Shown one piece after another: positions 1 through 13,184 of a stretch of DNA of 64,000 nucleotides. This stretch comes from Chelydra serpentina (Eukaryota; Chordata; Testudines; Chelydridae). The notes beneath the pieces are model-generated. The model did no database searches and was not told the origin of the DNA. It saw only the letters and a program-made list of their open reading frames with translations. The stretch covers positions 54,990,501 through 55,054,500 of the forward strand of contig JBAIAC010000006.1 of NCBI GenBank assembly GCA_037349315.1, in the 5' to 3' direction. The position numbers and the translations under genes were made by a program. Numbering within the stretch: the stretch's first letter is position 1; each line of letters opens with the position of its first letter.

Positions 1-1536
1 GGCAATGTCAGTGTGACAATTTTAGGATGGATGTCCCCTCAAAAATATTACTTAAAAAATGGAGAGGTGGGATGGAGGGAAGGCATCCCTGCTAGTGGGG
101 AAAAGGAAGAGTAGTTATGTTACATTCTTGTACCTAAGTACAAGTACTTAGTTGTGAGATTTATAATTTGATAAAATTAAAATATGATAGAAAACCCTAA
201 ATCACCCACACATTAAGTAGATTTGGAAAATGAACAATTAACATTAAAGAAGCACAAAGCTCTCTATATACCAAGCTTTCCAATTATTTTTCAGTAAAGA
301 TTTATGTGAGCTGCAAAGGTCTTTACATGCAAGAATATCTTTACAATATCAACCACCTTTCAGTGAAGTAATTATATTTATAATCCCTCAATATTTTTAA
401 ATAATCAATGCAGTCACATTCAAAGTGTTTCAAACATAATTTTAAAGCATTCATCTTTATATATTTTGAGAACTACATAATTATATATATTATCTAGTAA
501 TTAAGACATTTGTTTTTTTTAAACCCTCAGAATTGTTTAAATAGCTAAAAATAATTCATTTGTGTTTTAATTTTTAAGAATTCTTCCCTCCTGCAGCCCT
601 CTGACTTCTCCCCTTCCCAGAATCTGGCAGCACCCACCAACAGTTCAGTGTCCCACACCCCATCAGTCTCTGGCCACCCCCGCCTCATCTTGGTATCTCC
701 TAGGTTTCTTCAGCTCCCCTCTCCCAGGCCTGGGGGGCCTGCATTGGGGTTCCCTCTCATCTCCCTTTCCAAGGTTGAGGGGACACTAGTGGGAACAGCA
801 AAGGCACTGTCCTGTCTGTGTTTCTCACAGGAAAGGAGGGTGAGGAAGGAGCGGAGCTCCACTGGGTTGCTGGGTACTTTGCACCTACTGTGAGAACACT
901 GCAAAGGGAAGGGAAGGATTCTGCCAGCTGCCCGCAGAGCTGAACTCTGCAAGGGGGCTGGAGCTTCTCACATCATGGGGAGGGGGGGCTCCAAAACCCT
1001 TCAAGATGCCATCACTTGTGATGAAATCATCAGAGTTTGCAACACTGCTCTTGGAAACGCATAATTACATAGCAGGAAACAAGATTAGATTTTTTTAAAA
1101 TGCCCCCAAACTAGCCCTCAGGCTGAAGGGTTGAACAATAGCATAGGATCAAAAGTGCTACCAGTCCAAAAAAACAGCTCCAGCTCTCAATCACTATTTA
1201 ATCTCCCAAGATGTTCATTGAAGTCTGCAAATGTTTGTTGTACTGGTACATGGACAAAATCAGACTGTCTGATACTGAGGATAATATTATGTCTAAAGCT
1301 AAACAGCTGTTGGCATACATGTCTAAACATTAAATTAAAAGAGGCCATTTCCTGAACACGCTGCAATATTAAATCGCTGTAAGAGTGATTTTCTAGACAC
1401 AGAGGTTTATTCCTCAACAGGGAGAACAAATCATGTGGGTTTGAGTCACCAAAGCAATCCTGCCTGTGATCATAAGGTGTTTATTTTAGTTATAAAATGA
1501 GATTATCCTTTTGTAATTATTAAAAAAGAAATCAAC

Positions 1537-1553
1537 CCCCCCCCCCCCCCCCC
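1537..1553. repeat. Poly-C tract
   Basis: An uninterrupted run of C follows AAATCAA and precedes GCAACC. Long C runs are uncommon in AT-rich vertebrate introns and are prone to sequencing length errors. Confidence 0.9.
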
Positions 1554-2570
1554 GCAACCTTATTCTCTAAGCACAAGGAATTATTTTCCCTACAGGGTAT
1601 AATAGTCTTAGAAAGCTCTTCCAATGTTACCTCATCTGCATTTTTTTGCTAGAAAAAAGTTTCAGCCGAAAAATTTTACACAGCTCTAATCTCAAGTCTT
1701 AACCTCAGGTCTCCTGGCCTTTCCTACTAGGGTTACCACTTGTCCTGAAATTTTCAGGGCAGTCCCAATTTTCACAGGCCCGTTTTGCATTCTACAACCC
1801 TAGCCCAGGACTATTCAATGGTATGTAGTTGCTAACTGTTATTTAACAGGAGATAGAAAATGCCAGAATTAAGGTTGCCTGCACCACTTTAATTTGGGCC
1901 CCCCTTTTGTACATGTGTTATGATACAGTCTAATTATATTGCAGATGAAGGGTAAGACTCTACAATCTTGCTTCCATTCCATGATCTCAATGGGAGTGTG
2001 CTGTAGTGATCACAGACTTTTCTTGCCCCAAGTTTAACTGCTCCTGCCCTGTCCCCTCCAACTGGTCCCTGCCCAGTCCTTTTCCACCTTGACTTAAAAA
2101 ATTAGTTTAAGGGGGGAAAAAAAGCAAAGCGGTCTCTACTGAGCATGTGTGAACTGCAGTTTTTCAGAGCCTTATGACTTTTTTCAGAGGCACATCCCTG
2201 ATACACAGGCCTCCTCTGCCAAATTTCAAGTCCATGTTTCAAAGCATGGAGGTGGAAGAGCTTTTCAAAGAAAAGGCTGTGAGAATTTTTTAATGTGGGC
2301 AAAACAATGTTTTTTTTTTCTAGCCCTGTTCTCAGGAATGGCTGAACAATTTGGGCTGATTTCTGCCCCCCACCCACCGTCCCCCCCAAATTTTAGCCTG
2401 AGGCAACACTCAATTTGGAAAATTTCAGTCCAAATTGCCAAATTTTAACAAAGTTATAAGACTCTGAAAACAGGGTCTTTTAATGGGAAGTGTCAGCAAC
2501 CCTAATAATTGGTGATGCTACTAACACAGTCTATAATACATCCTACAGACTAGAGAAAATGTACTCTCTA

Positions 2571-2885
2571 AGGGTATGTCTTCATTGGAGTGGGAGAATT
2601 AATTTCCAGTTCAAGGAGACATACCTGCATTAGGTCTGATTAACCTAGCGTGCAAAAAGTACAAATGTAGCTACAGCAGTAGGGCTGGCTAGCTACCTTG
2701 TGTACCTAGCTAGTGTTTTGAATGCATCTGTATTTGGGGAAGCTAGCCCCTTCTGCAGCTCATGCTGCCATGGCTACACATACTTTTAGCATGCTAGCTT
2801 GATCTGAGCTAGCGTGGCTATATCTTTTTGAGCTAGGAATTACTTGTCCAGCTTGAAATGTAGCCACACGCTAGATAGGAGGGCT
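2571..2885. mobile_element. MITE-like DNA transposon remnant (left end clear)
   Basis: The left end AGGGTATGTCTTCATTGGAG resembles the GTAGACATACCC-type termini of short DNA transposons common in reptiles, and the interior has many repeated CTAGC/GCTAG motifs able to pair with one another. The right end is not clear. Related termini are seen at 14118-14308 and 25349-25518. The class cannot be fixed by eye. Confidence 0.5.
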
Positions 2886-3950
2886 ATTTTCTTCACATAC
2901 ATGAAACAATATGACATCTAAATTCAAACCACAAGATCTTTAGTTGTATTTATTAAAGCACCATATTCAGCGTGCTGACCAGTGAGGACCCTAGTACTGG
3001 GATGCAGCTCCTTAGGTAACCATAAGCTCAAATGCACACTGCAGTACTTGGGTATGCCAGAATTTTCATGGAAATAACAGAAGTTAATTTCACGTGACCC
3101 TCCTTCCACTGTGCGCTCCTGCCCCATAGCATTTCTAACTGTTCCTTCAGTAACCCCAATGTGTCTGTCTTGGCAATCTTGTTCACTTAGAAATTCTACT
3201 CATTACAGTTTTCTGAGGGACTTGTTTCCTGTGATCTTTATTCTGAATTCATTTTTCTTCAATTTGCATTCCCACATGCCTTGTCTCATAATTTCTTATG
3301 GTCTAAAAATACTAATTCAACTTGGCATTTTCTGTTTCATTAAGGACTTTATATACCTCAATTAGATATTTGCCTGTGGCTTTTTCCTTCAAGGCATTTG
3401 ACGCTTCTGTTTATATATAAAAGCCCTGCTCTTTTCGCTTATAGTTCCTTACCTGTGGGCTCCACTGCCTCCTTTTATGCTGAATTCTTTCAAGTGCTAG
3501 TGCTAAGAACGTGTTTTTTTAAATGAGGTATTGGTGAAGCTTTAGTGCCTTTGCAACAAAAACACAGACAAGAGACTGTGTAGGACATTTTATATATCTG
3601 ATTGCTTCATACTATATATATAGAGAGAGAGCTTTATGCATCTTTACTAACTTCATACATTTGTGGGACTTGCAGATTGAATTTTAGATCTTGCAGATCT
3701 TTGGCGCTATCAAGTTTCTTCAATGTAAGCACAGTTCAATGGAGTAACCTGTTCCAAAATACGTACATATCCCTGAACGAAGTGGAAAAGAGGTTTGTTG
3801 GGGCCACTATTTTATGAGGAGCTGTTCAAAGGTCTCCCCCATGTCTCTGATGTCTCTGTGCAGCACTGCATGACTCCATTTCACAATTAATCTCTTCAGT
3901 GGGGGAACACTGCAGTGTAAAAAATACTAAGGGGTTGACACTGGGCCTGA

Positions 3951-4018
3951 TCCAGAATCTATTGAAATCAACAGGAATCTTTCCATTAACTTTAAAGGGC
4001 TTTAGATCAGGCCGGCTG
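3951..4018. repeat. Short palindromic repeat (GGGCCTGAT...ATCAGGCC)
   Basis: The block GGGCCTGATCCAGAATCTAT is followed by TTGAAATCAACAGGAATC and a near-complement ending GGGCTTTAGATCAGGCC. It folds into an imperfect hairpin of about 65 bases. Similar sequences occur at 41682-41756, 43903-43970 and 50000-50062. It looks like a miniature DNA-transposon family with no coding capacity. Confidence 0.6.
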
Positions 4019-5811
4019 TGATGATATTTCCAGAAATGCTGCATTTTGAAGGCAGGACTCTCAAAATCAATGCACTAACCCAGCTGTTTGGTGCTACCCA
4101 TTTGCCGGAGTATATTCTGAGCATAATGATGGGAAAGAGACAGCATTTCCCTTCCCTCCCACCTGTCTTATTATCTAATACTATAAACTACCTAAAATCG
4201 TTATCTCTAATTAGGGGATCATCAAGCAAGTGCAATGTGGGGCTATTGTCCCTGCGTTTTATGAGAATACCAAAATGGGATGAGCTTAATTAGAAACCCA
4301 ACATGACAGGAAGTCGGTGGTGGGTCATGAAACCTACAGTACAGTCATGTGAAAAAAGGTCAGGTTTATTGTTCAGTGATCCCTTCACTCACTTATTATT
4401 CAACTCTCCAAATAAAATAACACCTTCATTTTCAAGTGTTGTAAAACTCAGTCCTACAAGTAACATTTCAGCAGGTTACTAGAAGGGATGAACTGCTTGA
4501 GTCCAGAATAATCCTGAGGGTACCGAGTCAGTAAGGAAATGTACAATGAAAACAGATTGTAAAATTACTTTGATGGCTGTATTAGTACAGTAGGTGCTGC
4601 TTTCAGTGATTTTTTAAAACCATAATTTTGTATTAAAATTCTGCATTAAAGAGAACAATGTGCTATTTGTATTTATCAGTATTAAATCCCATCTCAAACA
4701 AGCCACACACCATGTCAAACAAGAAGGTCTGGATGAGATCAGTGTTTAAATGAATGAAGGCAGTGGAGAGACAGAAAAATTGAGACGCAAAGCATGTCCG
4801 ATACGAATGTGCTTTAAAAAAGAAACTGAATCAATGATGAGCAATGAGAAGCTTATTCAAAACCGTAATACTGGGGGTGGGACTCACCACTCCAATTCCC
4901 ATTGCAAAGTGATATGCTATCAAAGCTGGAAAGTACAAATATGTTGACATATCGAAGTATTTAAAATGAGAATAACCAAAAACTTTACAGAACACCTGAA
5001 AATGTATAGAAATGTGTAGCTAAGTACACTAAATGATGCTGAATTGCAAATGTGGATAATATATTTTATTCTGGCGCTTTCTAATGCATGGTATAAGTAA
5101 AGGATTGGAGTATCATTTTTGAGTGGATTAGGTGGGAGCAATTTTAAATTAAATGTTGACAAGCCTCATAAACAATGTGTATACTCTAGAACTGAGGTGA
5201 TTTGAAATTACATTCTAAGTAGGAGGCTTAAAACCCAGAGTCCTTTTCTGTTTTTCTCTACTGATAGAGCAACATGACAAATTACCATTATCTGCAAGAT
5301 GAAGACCAACATAATACTCGGACACGCAGCTCTGTGGTATCAGAATTTATTAATCTATGCAATGACAAAAACAATACAAAAGTCCCATGAGATAAAATAT
5401 TCTTGTAAAACCATGGCGCCTCATTTCGTAAAACCAAAACCAAACATAAAATTTACGGTTTTAAAAAGGAAAACTGAATATGATCAACTCTAAGGTGCCC
5501 TGGCCTCTCCGGCATTTCTGTACTTACAAGGGAAAATAATAAAAATAGCTTACACATAGGTTCTCAGCTCAAGCAAATGCCTATATCTGGAAATCACTGA
5601 AAGAACAGATATTTTATATTCCTAACCTAAAATGCCTTTGAAATGATGGATGCAATCATCTTATTTTTCATATTTCTGACACTACTAGAATGTGTGTAAG
5701 AGAGAAATTGAAGAGTCTGTCCTTATGTGGGGGCTCTACTGTTTTGGGGAAATATCTGTTGTGTATGGATACCACATACTTCAATTTGGCCAGCTTGATA
5801 AACACTATAGC

Positions 5812-5890
5812 CCAGATCCTCAAAGGTATTTACGAGTCTATTGATTTCAGTGGGACTGGGGCACCTAAATACCTTTAAGGATTTGGGCCA
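5812..5890. repeat. Short palindromic element, AGGTATTTA / TAAATACCTTT termini
   Basis: About 80 bases run from GCCCAGATCCTCAAAGGTAT to CCTAAATACCTTTAAGGATTTGGGC, forming an inverted repeat around a short centre. It shares termini with copies at 38318-38395, 51648-52015 and 62508-62715. The 51.6-kb copy has TTAA flanks, so the family is probably a piggyBac-type miniature; this copy has no clear flank duplication. Confidence 0.6.
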
Positions 5891-6356
5891 AGGTGGGCAA
5901 ATTACTGGTAAACTCCAAATGCTTTTTGCCACTTGAGCAAAACACAGAAACACAGATATCTTTTGCCTTAGCTGGCCAGTTAAATTAGGTTTATGGATGC
6001 TTTGAATCACCAGAGCAGTTTAAAGTAGCCAAGGCATAACTGGTGAATCTGGCCCTAAATGCTAGGACTCAGGCAGATCAGATGCTAGTAAAAATGGCTA
6101 TAATCAAAGACGGTACAAATAGGCACACTATGAGCTCACTCACATTTCTGCCAATTAATCCATATCCTTCTTGACCTACATAGCTCCACTTCTGAGCATG
6201 TCCTTCAAAGGGATGGCTATTCATGTTGAATTATGCCTGATTCTGAGATGCGGATCAATTTATCTAATGGGGGAATAGAATGAGACCATCAAATTCACTT
6301 TACTAGTGATCCAAGCCAGATTTGGCTAAGGTCTACACAGATGAAAGGCCTACAAA

Positions 6357-7984
6357 TAGGGCTGTCAAGTGATTAAAAAAAATTAATCATAATTAAAAAA
6401 ATCATGACTGATAAATGGTATTCTGTTATTGATTAATGTAAATATTTGTGGATGCTTTTTACATTTTCAAAGACATTAATTTCAATTACAACACAAATAC
6501 AAAGTGTACAGTGCTCACTTTATTTTTTATTACAAATATTTGCACTGTAAAAAACAAAAGAAATAGTATTTTTCAATTCACTTAATACAACTATCGTAGT
6601 GCAATCTCTTTATCATGAAAGTTGAACTTATAAATATACAATTATGTAAAAAAAAATTGCATTCAAAAATAAAACAATATAAAACTTTAGAACCTACAAG
6701 TCCACTCAGTCCTACTTCTTGTTTAGCCAATTGCTCAACATTTGCAGGAGATAATGCTCCCCACTTCTTGTTTACAATGTCACCTAAAAGTGAGAACATG
6801 TGTTCAAATGGCACTGCTGTAGCTGGCATTGCAAGATATTGATGTGCCAGGTGCGCTAAAGATTCATAATCCCTTCAAGCTTCAACCACCATTCCAGAGG
6901 ACATGCATCCATGCTGATGACGGGTTCTGCTTGATAACTATCCAAAGCAGTGTTGACCAACACGTGTTCATTTTCATCATCTGTGTTAGATGCCACTAGC
7001 AGAAGGTTGATTTTCTTTTTTGGTGGTTTGGGTTCTGTAGTTTCTGCATCAGAGTGTTGCTCTTTTAAGACTTCTGAAAGCATGCTCCAAACCTCGTCTC
7101 CCTCATAATTTGGAAGGCACTTCAGATTGAAAGGCACTTCGACCTTGGGTTGAGTACTGTAGCTATCTTTAGAAATCTCAGATTGGTACCCTCTTTGTGT
7201 TTGTCAAATCTGCAGTAAAAGTGTTCTTAAAATGAACATGTGCTGGGTCATCATCTGAGACTACCATAACATGAAATATTTGGCAGAATGTGGGTAAAAC
7301 AGAGCAATTCTCCCCCAAGGAGTTCAATCAGAAATTTAATTAATGGTTTTTTTTTAAACAAGCATCATCAGGATGGAAGCATGTCCTCTGGGACGGTGGC
7401 CAAAGCATAAAGGGGCATATGGTAAACATTTGTATCTGGCACATAAATACCTTGCAATACTGGCTACAAAAGTGCCATGTGAACACATGTTCTCACTTCA
7501 GGTGACATTAAAATAAGACGCACGCAGCATTATCTCCTGTAAACAAACTTGTTTGTCTTTGTGATTGGCTGAACAAGAACTAGGACTGAGTAGACTTGCA
7601 GGCTCTAAAGTTTTACTTTGTTTTTGAGCGCAGTTATGTAACAAAACTAAATTTGTAAGTTGCACTTTCATGATAAAGAGATTGCACTACAGTACTTGTA
7701 TGAGGTGAACTGAAAAATACTATTTCTTTTATCATTTTTACAGTGAAAACATTTGCAATAAAAATAATAGAAAGTGAACACTGTACACTTTGTATTCTGT
7801 ATTGTAATTGAAATCAATATATTTGAAAATATAGAGAAACATCCAAAATATTTAATAAATGTCAATTAGTATTCTATTGTTTAACACTGCCATTAAAGCT
7901 GCGATTAACCATGATTATTTTTTTAATCATGATTAATTTTTTGAGTTAATTGCATAAGTTAACTGCTATTAATTGACAGCCCTA
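6357..7984. mobile_element. Fold-back hAT transposon derivative with two decayed transposase 3' halves
   Basis: Both ends carry TAGGGCTGTCAA inverted termini, flanked by imperfect 8-base duplications (cctacaaa / ctcacaaa). On the minus strand, 7137-6578 encodes remnants of a hAT transposase C-terminus: a segment with DACPLEWW, then ATAVPFEHMFSLLGDI and SPANVEQL, which match the dimerisation region of ZBED-like hAT proteins. The same coding segment recurs on the plus strand at about 7370-7500 (EACPLGRW, TKVPCEHMFSL), followed by a sequence that mirrors 6570-6640. The element is therefore two inverted copies of the same 3' end around an unpaired centre. Several stops and frameshifts show it cannot make transposase. 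Confidence 0.8.
6578..7137 (-). pseudogene. hAT transposase fragment (C-terminal part, broken)
   Basis: Two open segments (7137-6856 and 6829-6578), separated by stops, encode parts of a hAT-type transposase. The first has YEGDEVWSML and a Glu/Lys/Pro-rich spacer, then DACPLEWW. The second has VPFEHMFSLLGDIVNKKWG and SPANVEQLAKQE, the end of the hAT catalytic and dimerisation region. The N-terminal BED zinc finger and most of the catalytic core are absent. It is the left arm of the fold-back element at 6357-7984. Confidence 0.75.
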
Positions 7985-9326
7985 CTCACAAACCAAGTCC
8001 CGTACAACTACATTCTTTGCTCCCACAAGTTACATAAACAGCTAGTATAAAGTATTGGATTCCAAGATGAAATTTCTGGTGGAAACATTTTCAGTTCCTA
8101 AAAACCTTTTCAGTGGGAGGGCAAAACTGAGAAACTGAATTCATCTAACCTGCTCACAAATATGAGGTAGCTTGACTTGGTTACAGCTAGAAAACGAATA
8201 GCCAACTGCATAATAATATTCCCCGTTTACTTAATTACCCAGTTTCCAGTTATAGCCATGCCAACAGTCAGAATCATCCTCTGTATGAAACTCCTGTTAG
8301 TGCAATTTGCATGGCAGCTTCCAATTACTTACAGAGTACATGGTGATGAAGAAAATATATTCTTTTCTGTCACCAATTTAGTTACTGGTCAATGGCATCA
8401 ATGTTCCAATCTGCAAAGGAATAGCATAGCTTTAATCAGACAAAAAATCCTTTGAATGAAGGGGAAAAATTGAAATGAAAGTTAAATCTGTTAATGCAAC
8501 TGAGCAAGAAACTAATTTTTATAATGATTTCTGCAGAAAGACTTCCATTAATCAAATGCCATACTGACACACACAAAGATGTCATTGCTTTAGGGGGCTA
8601 AAACGTTAGACTTCTAACTGCTAGGAGAAAAGCCCTACAGAATAATAGACCAAAGCATTAGAAAGGGAATTATCTCTTTCTTGTAGACCATGGGCATCAT
8701 TACTTGTAATAGTGCTTAATCCTTTCATGAATTTACTTTTCCACGAACTACTGGAAATTGAACAGTGTCACACTGAGAAGTAGTGTTAAGAATTTAATAG
8801 AATAACCTACAGCATGTTCAAACAATAGTCAGTGCCAATTTTTTTAACGTGCATGAACAGACTCAGATGTGCAAGAACAAATGCCTATATGTATACACAT
8901 CAAGAGTTGCATGTGTATTTTGGATTTTTCATAAGTGCAAATGAGCCCACACAATTTAGTATAAACATTATTGAAAATTTGGCCCTGTGTGTCTGTTTAC
9001 ATTGGCTGATGCCATAATATTTAAAACAGTGTCAATACTATCCTTAAAGGATACAGCTATGCCAATCCACTCGTAAGAATGTCTGGCTTTATCTTATAAA
9101 TCTAACCCTTAATAGAGAAAGGACAATTAACCCTCTACAAAGTGAGGTGCAGTAATTTTTAAACTCAAAATTTCAGTTCCATACACATTCCTGGAAGCCT
9201 GAATTTCTAACAAAGATAGCACATAGGACAGGATATTTTTACTGGAAGTGGGAAGAGTAATCTTCAAGGTCCCTTAAGTGTATCCCTTTAACCAGTAAGT
9301 AACTGTAAGTGTTGTAGGGATCTGTG

Positions 9327-9438
9327 AGAAGAAAGTATTAAGGATACAGCAAAGGAAGCAGGACAAATTTCTAATGTGAAAGGGAAAAGCATTTGAAAAT
9401 CTTAGAAACTGACCAAAAAAATGAAAAGTAAGGTTACT
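9327..9438 (+). repeat. 112-base duplicated segment, copy A (inverted partner at 11979-12090)
   Basis: The segment beginning AGAAGAAAGTATTAAGGATA and ending AGGTTACT recurs in reverse complement at 11979-12090 with three visible mismatches. Flanks on both sides differ between copies. It has no transposon termini or coding potential that I recognise. Confidence 0.9.
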
Positions 9439-11794
9439 ATATACTGTGTGAGCTTCAATAACCAGACACATACAGGCTGGTGAGGGACACAATTTAGTCA
9501 TCAAATCTTAATTTTCAGACTTAAAATCAATCTTAACCATTTCTTTCAAGGTATCATTTTAATGTTACTACTTTGTTTCCTAACTCTTTAATTAAAAGAA
9601 ATCTTGCAGAAATGTAGGAAAACTAACATGGTGGATTGGAATGATTCCCTTGGCAGTATCGGCTATTGTGAAAATGGCTTTTGGGGGGCAATTTTTAAAA
9701 TATGTAATGTTTAGCTCACAGATTTGTTAGTCTATTCTATAAAGACATTCTGAATGATATTGGAGTAAATTATCTATAGAAACAACCTCTCTAGATTATC
9801 ATGTAACTTAAGAATTTCTCTTTTATTTTTAACGTTCTTATGATGTCCCTAAGGACAGTTTGTTAATAGCTAGTTTATAAATACATTTTTGAGTGTGTCA
9901 CATATTAAACATTTGCTTTTGAAATAGGTTTCTAAACTATCAAACAGGTTTTTACACTTTCAGATTCCATTTGGCACAGTTTGGGCTCAAACATGCAGAG
10001 CTGCACGTGATGTTTATGGTAAGGGTGGACTAGCAGATTTTTGTCTGGGCATGTAACTTTTCTTGACGTGGTTGACCAGTTTTTTATGCTGCATAGAGTA
10101 ATATCAACAGGTCCACAGAATTGTCAGATACATCTAAAACATAATATTTTACCTTCTTTGATAACATATATGTATTACATATTTTTGACACACATGCACA
10201 AAAGAGGTGATGCATCATATTTGAAAGAAGTAAAGCTTAATCTTAAATTAACATAATCCTTAATTGGAGAGACTGGGTAATTTAAACTTAAATCATGAAA
10301 TGTCTATGCAGTGCTCTCTCTCCCCTTCATACGTCTTGTAAAGAATGCCCAAATGCAACTGACTTTTTTAGTGTTGATTTTTAGTTTAACACGTTAAGCA
10401 TGATTTGAAGATGTGATATTGATTATTTTATTCTATCATTTTTTTTCTATTTAGGTTGTTCTAGTGTGCTCATAGTCATACCTGGGCACCAGATTAAATT
10501 ACATTTGGCCATATGCTATTCACGTACTGTAATATCTACAGCTTTCAGATTTTGAGTCCCCCTTTTTGATGTCTGCCAAAACAATCATCTTAATATGTAT
10601 TTTCCACTAAGTCCCCTTTTAAACATTTCTGGTCAAGAAGTAGAGAGCATCCTGTCCTTAGCCTTTTTTGTGGAATTTCTGTGGTCATATTACAGGCCTG
10701 CTGGTCACTTTACATTCACTCTCACTCTCAGTTTAAAGATAATTGTCAGACTATTCAAAATAGTAGATAATGCTTGAAAAAGTTACATAGCGAGACTTAC
10801 CTTTTCACTCCTTATAGTACTGGGTGAGGTAGTGCTTCCATAATGAGTATTCTTAGGACTTCTGAAGCAGCCAGTGATAATGAGAAACAGTAAAAGTGTG
10901 CACAGAGAATTTGATGGAAAAAACATTAAGAGAAGCTTGTCAGTTTCTGATCAAAGAGAATTCATGAAAACCAAAAGAGAGAGTAATGAAAATAGAAGAA
11001 TTCTTACCCTTTAAAACTGGTGATCTGGGGAAAGGAAAAAATGCCCTCGGTGTCAAGTACATAATATGGACTGAATTCCAATCCATGTAAAACATCTGGA
11101 GCAGTTCTTGTAAGAAATAAAAAATTGGGTTTTCTTTGCAATTTGAGTTTAAGATCCGGCCACGTAGAATGTCATGTTAAAGGTGACATTTCACTATAAT
11201 GGACCTTCTGGCCGCCAGGAATGAACATGAGGCAGAAAGAATACCAGAAATACAGTAATGTCTATATGATATTCAGCTCTTCCGGAGATCCAGCATCTGA
11301 TCACTGTCAAATATTAGCTCAAAAGGATGAGCAGGAGATTGTATTAACTGCAGCAGGAATGTAGTGTGCAAAGGAGCCATGCTGCCTTACCCGAGTGCAG
11401 GGTTGGGTGGGCACCAGAGTAGGCTTGGGAGGCACAGAACCATGGGGCTTAGGGTGAATAACCACCACCCACTCCTCAGCATGGTCAAAGAATGATCCTA
11501 GGAAAACTGAGAGAGGATCCTCACAGAATCTTCATCTCCCACAGGTATCTGGGGGAACAATCAAGGCCCGTGACTCTATGAAATGTACAAATACAATATA
11601 ATGGCAAAGGTTTAGGTCACCTCCAGCAGTCCGTGTGCTGATCGTTATGTACCAGAGGGCCAAAACTAGTTCCTTTGAGTGAATTTCCCAAGTGTATCTC
11701 TGGGAATGACACCCTCAGAAATACTATTTCTTATACAATGCTAGGGATTTTATTAATAAAATGCCAATAAAATGCATTAATAACTTTAATTAAA

Positions 11795-11883
11795 ACAACG
11801 AGGAGTCCGGTAGCACCTTAAAGACTAACAGATTTATTTGGGCATAAGCTTTCGTGAATAAAAACCCCCACTTCTTCAGATGC
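11795..11883 (+). mobile_element. Turtle-type interspersed repeat, copy 1
   Basis: It contains the diagnostic stretches GGAGTCCGGTAGCACCTTAA, GACTAACAGATTTATTTGGG and CATAAGCTTTCGTGAATAAA. It is flanked by TTAATTAAA at both 11786-11794 and 11884-11892, which would be a 9-base target duplication, though AT-rich matches are weak evidence. I remember this repeat as abundant in turtle genomes; I do not know its class with certainty. Confidence 0.75.
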
Positions 11884-11978
11884 TTAATTAAATTATTGTA
11901 AGTATTTATTACATTAATTATTCAGGTGTTAATTAAAACATGCTCTAATCGTTTTAAAGAAATTGTTACTACTTTGGA

Positions 11979-12090
11979 AGTAACCTTAGTTTTCATTTTT
12001 TTGGTCAGTTTCTAAGATTTTCAAATGCTTTTCTCTTTCATATTAGAAATTTGTCCTGCTTCCTTTGCTGTATCCTTAATACTTTCTTCT
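11979..12090 (-). repeat. 112-base duplicated segment, copy B (inverted partner at 9327-9438)
   Basis: This is the reverse complement of 9327-9438 with three substitutions. It ends abruptly on both sides (AGTAACCT at the left and CTTTCTTCT at the right). It lies about 90 bases from the repeat insertion at 11795-11883. Confidence 0.9.
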
Positions 12091-13184
12091 ATTTTTCATC
12101 AATAAGTCATATAGCATGTTATCTGTGATTTCCTTCCTGTACAATCATTAAGGTGTATTGTGTGGAAATAGAGGTAGATTGCAAAAGGAATAGGGTAATG
12201 TGAGTACTTTTAGCAAACAGAGGAGGTTTGGGTATGATGAGTTTAACCCATGAGGAAAGTCAAAATACATAGACACAAGATACTGAGGGTCAGAGACTAT
12301 TTAATAGACTTCAAAAAAATCGAAAGGGGCAGAATTGATCTTGCACTGTTTATAAAGGAAAAAATGGCAGTAATTTAGATTCTAAAGGGACTATAATAAA
12401 GAGAAACCATGTATGACTAGAGATCGGTCTAAACCAAAACCTGAGCTCTGAACTTTGGGAGCAGGGAATGGGACTGAACATCTGTTTTTTGAATGGTGTG
12501 CCTGGGTCTCATCCCTAATTCTAGCTAGAAATTACATAGGATGAGAGTTTGTGCTGCACCTCTTAAGAAGAGTGGTGCAGTATTTGCAGCAAGGTGGGAG
12601 TGAGGATGCTAAGTTGCCTGTAAGCCACCTTTGTACCTTCCTAATTCTGGGATGCTTTAGGGACTGAAGCACAACTCTCCCACCCTCACCTCACCATTGG
12701 CATGTTCCCAAACACACAGGCATGAGAGGAAATCCTTGGATGATAGCCTGTGGTCTCCCTTAGAGCCAACATGGGGGAATTTCCTCCCACCAGAACTAGG
12801 GCTTTTACAGACCCTTTATACTCCTTCACCCCTTTTATCCAGTGAAAGAGGGCCCGAGTAGGGATGAGAATCTAACCCACAGAGTTCATAATTTTACAAA
12901 GAAAATGTGATGGGCAACTTTGTCAGAAAGAAGCAAGTAAGAGATAACAATAAGCCTGGTTTGTGAAAAAGGAAAAAAAAGTGGCAAGTGTAAATAAGTC
13001 AGTGAGTTAGTATGGCTGCTGTGTAGCAAGCTGCTTTCCAGTCACACTGTGTTAAAAAAACAACCTATAACAGAAGGGTGTTTTGAGTTGGATCCAACAA
13101 GGTACTGAAGCATACCTAACTTTAGATTAAAATAGGATTACTCTGATGGCCGAGTCCCTTGCTGAACCAGGACTGTATCAGTAA

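Noticed and set aside
13040..13080. Minus-strand GTTGTTTTTTTAAC after a possible acceptor as the start of the second SEA domain
   Set aside because: Only the first three residues resemble the expected strand; the rest does not match and no donor in phase was found.
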